25,879 bases of DNA from RGUW01 sp040399325. Lineage in GTDB: Bacteria; Cyanobacteriota; Cyanobacteriia; PCC-6307; Cyanobiaceae. The translations under genes were made by a program, and so were the position numbers. This document shows positions 25,296 to 25,879 of the stretch, piece after piece (the first letter of the stretch is position 1; each line of letters opens with the position of its first letter). Location: positions 1 through 25,879 of the forward strand of contig JBBASJ010000032.1 of assembly GCA_040399325.1 (NCBI GenBank). The letters run 5' to 3'. Below the pieces are notes generated by a model. The model saw only the letters and a program-made list of their open reading frames with translations, ran no database searches and was not told where the DNA came from.

Positions 25296-25879
25296 ATGGA
25301 GCCCCGACCGATCCTGGTCACGGGTGTTGCCGGCTTCATCGGTGCAGCCGTGGCACGGGCGCTGCTGGCACGGGGCGAGCGGGTGGTGGGCCTCGACAAC
25401 CTCAACCCGTACTACGACCCTGCCCTCAAGCGGGCCCGCCTGGCCCTGGTCGAGGGGGTGGGGGGCCAGCGCTTTGCCTTTGAAGCCCTGGATCTGGTCG
25501 ACGGCGAGGCCCTGGCGGCCCTGTTTGCCCGCGTGCGGCCCCGTGCCGTGGTGCATCTGGCTGCCCAGCCCGGGGTGCGCCATTCGCTGGAGAACCCCGG
25601 CGCCTACATCCAGAGCAATCTGGTGGGTTTTGGCCATGTGCTCGAAGGCTGCCGCCATCAGGGGGTCGGGCATCTGCTCTACGCCTCCAGCAGCTCGGTG
25701 TACGGGGGCAACCGCACCCTGCCCTTTGGCGAGGAGCAGCCGGTCAACCACCCGGTGAGCCTGTATGCGGCCACCAAGAAGGCCAATGAGCTGATGGCCC
25801 ACGCCTACAGCCATCTCTACGGAATGCCGGCGACGGGCCTGCGCTTCTTCACGGTGTACGGCCCCTGGGGGCGGCCCGA
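25296..25879 (+). CDS. UDP-glucuronate 4-epimerase, N-terminal part (cut by window edge)
   Basis: An extended short-chain dehydrogenase of which 194 residues are visible; full-length relatives have about 330-350, so roughly 150 are missing. LVTGVAGFIGAAVARALLAR (7-26) binds NAD. LDNLNPYYDPALKRARL (33-49), HLAAQPGVRHSLENPGAYIQ (87-106), ASSSSVYGGNRTLPF (130-144), Tyr157-x3-Lys161 in SLYAATKKANE, and RFFTVYGPWGRP at the cut end are the hallmarks of bacterial GlcA 4-epimerases (CapI/LpsL type) that make UDP-galacturonate. The product would share the UDP-glucuronate made by Ugd. The ATG at 25296 directly precedes the conserved start. It is divergent from the galE-led operon, suggesting that the polysaccharide cluster continues to the right. 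Confidence 0.9.
   Translation, partial: MEPRPILVTGVAGFIGAAVARALLARGERVVGLDNLNPYYDPALKRARLALVEGVGGQRFAFEALDLVDGEALAALFARVRPRAVVHLAAQPGVRHSLENPGAYIQSNLVGFGHVLEGCRHQGVGHLLYASSSSVYGGNRTLPFGEEQPVNHPVSLYAATKKANELMAHAYSHLYGMPATGLRFFTVYGPWGRP

Overview
The window is dense, GC-rich bacterial chromosome that most resembles a high-GC unicellular picocyanobacterium (Synechococcus/Cyanobium-like). This is an inference from a bilin-type heme oxygenase, a selenide dikinase fused to an NADH-dehydrogenase-like flavoprotein, and many nucleotide-sugar enzymes. I recognised no phycobilisome, photosystem or rRNA gene, so the taxonomic call is moderate. I saw no tRNA, rRNA, CRISPR array, insertion sequence or phage gene.

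Left part (1-6437): the end of isocitrate dehydrogenase (icd, minus strand, running off the left edge); then a plus-strand series of a conserved-looking unknown protein, heme oxygenase, a GT-B glycosyltransferase starting at TTG two bases after ho1, and the PcrA/UvrD helicase. Next (6444-9291) is an AT-richer patch: a minus-strand pair (an RgpF-like rhamnan-synthesis protein followed by a GT2 glycosyltransferase) and about 660 bases with no supportable gene. Housekeeping sequence returns with a tRNA nucleotidyltransferase (plus), which converges on selD; a hairpin with T-runs on both sides sits between them.

Middle part (10808-19925): selD and galE copy 1 form an overlapping minus-strand pair, divergent from a tight plus-strand operon gmd-fcl-uxs-ugd. 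Its genes are joined by ATGA stop/start overlaps, and hisS (GTG start) follows 4 bases after ugd. The operon makes GDP-fucose from GDP-mannose, and UDP-glucuronate and UDP-xylose from UDP-glucose.

Right part (20002-25879): a second AT-rich glycosyltransferase (GT4) converges on a minus-strand operon of galE copy 2, a polyprenyl-phosphate sugar-phosphate transferase (initiating enzyme) and an O-antigen ligase/polymerase-type membrane protein. A divergent UDP-glucuronate 4-epimerase gene runs off the right edge. Together these genes supply activated sugars (fucose, xylose, glucuronate, galacturonate, galactose), the lipid-linked first sugar, transferases, and a ligase or polymerase for a surface polysaccharide (O-antigen or capsule/EPS).

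I did not find a clearly new molecular system. The items most worth a second look are the two low-GC glycosyltransferase islands between housekeeping genes, the SelD-flavoprotein fusion, hisS at the tail of the sugar operon, the paired galE paralogues (one with an odd Q/H/W-rich insert), and the unrecognised protein between icd and ho1.
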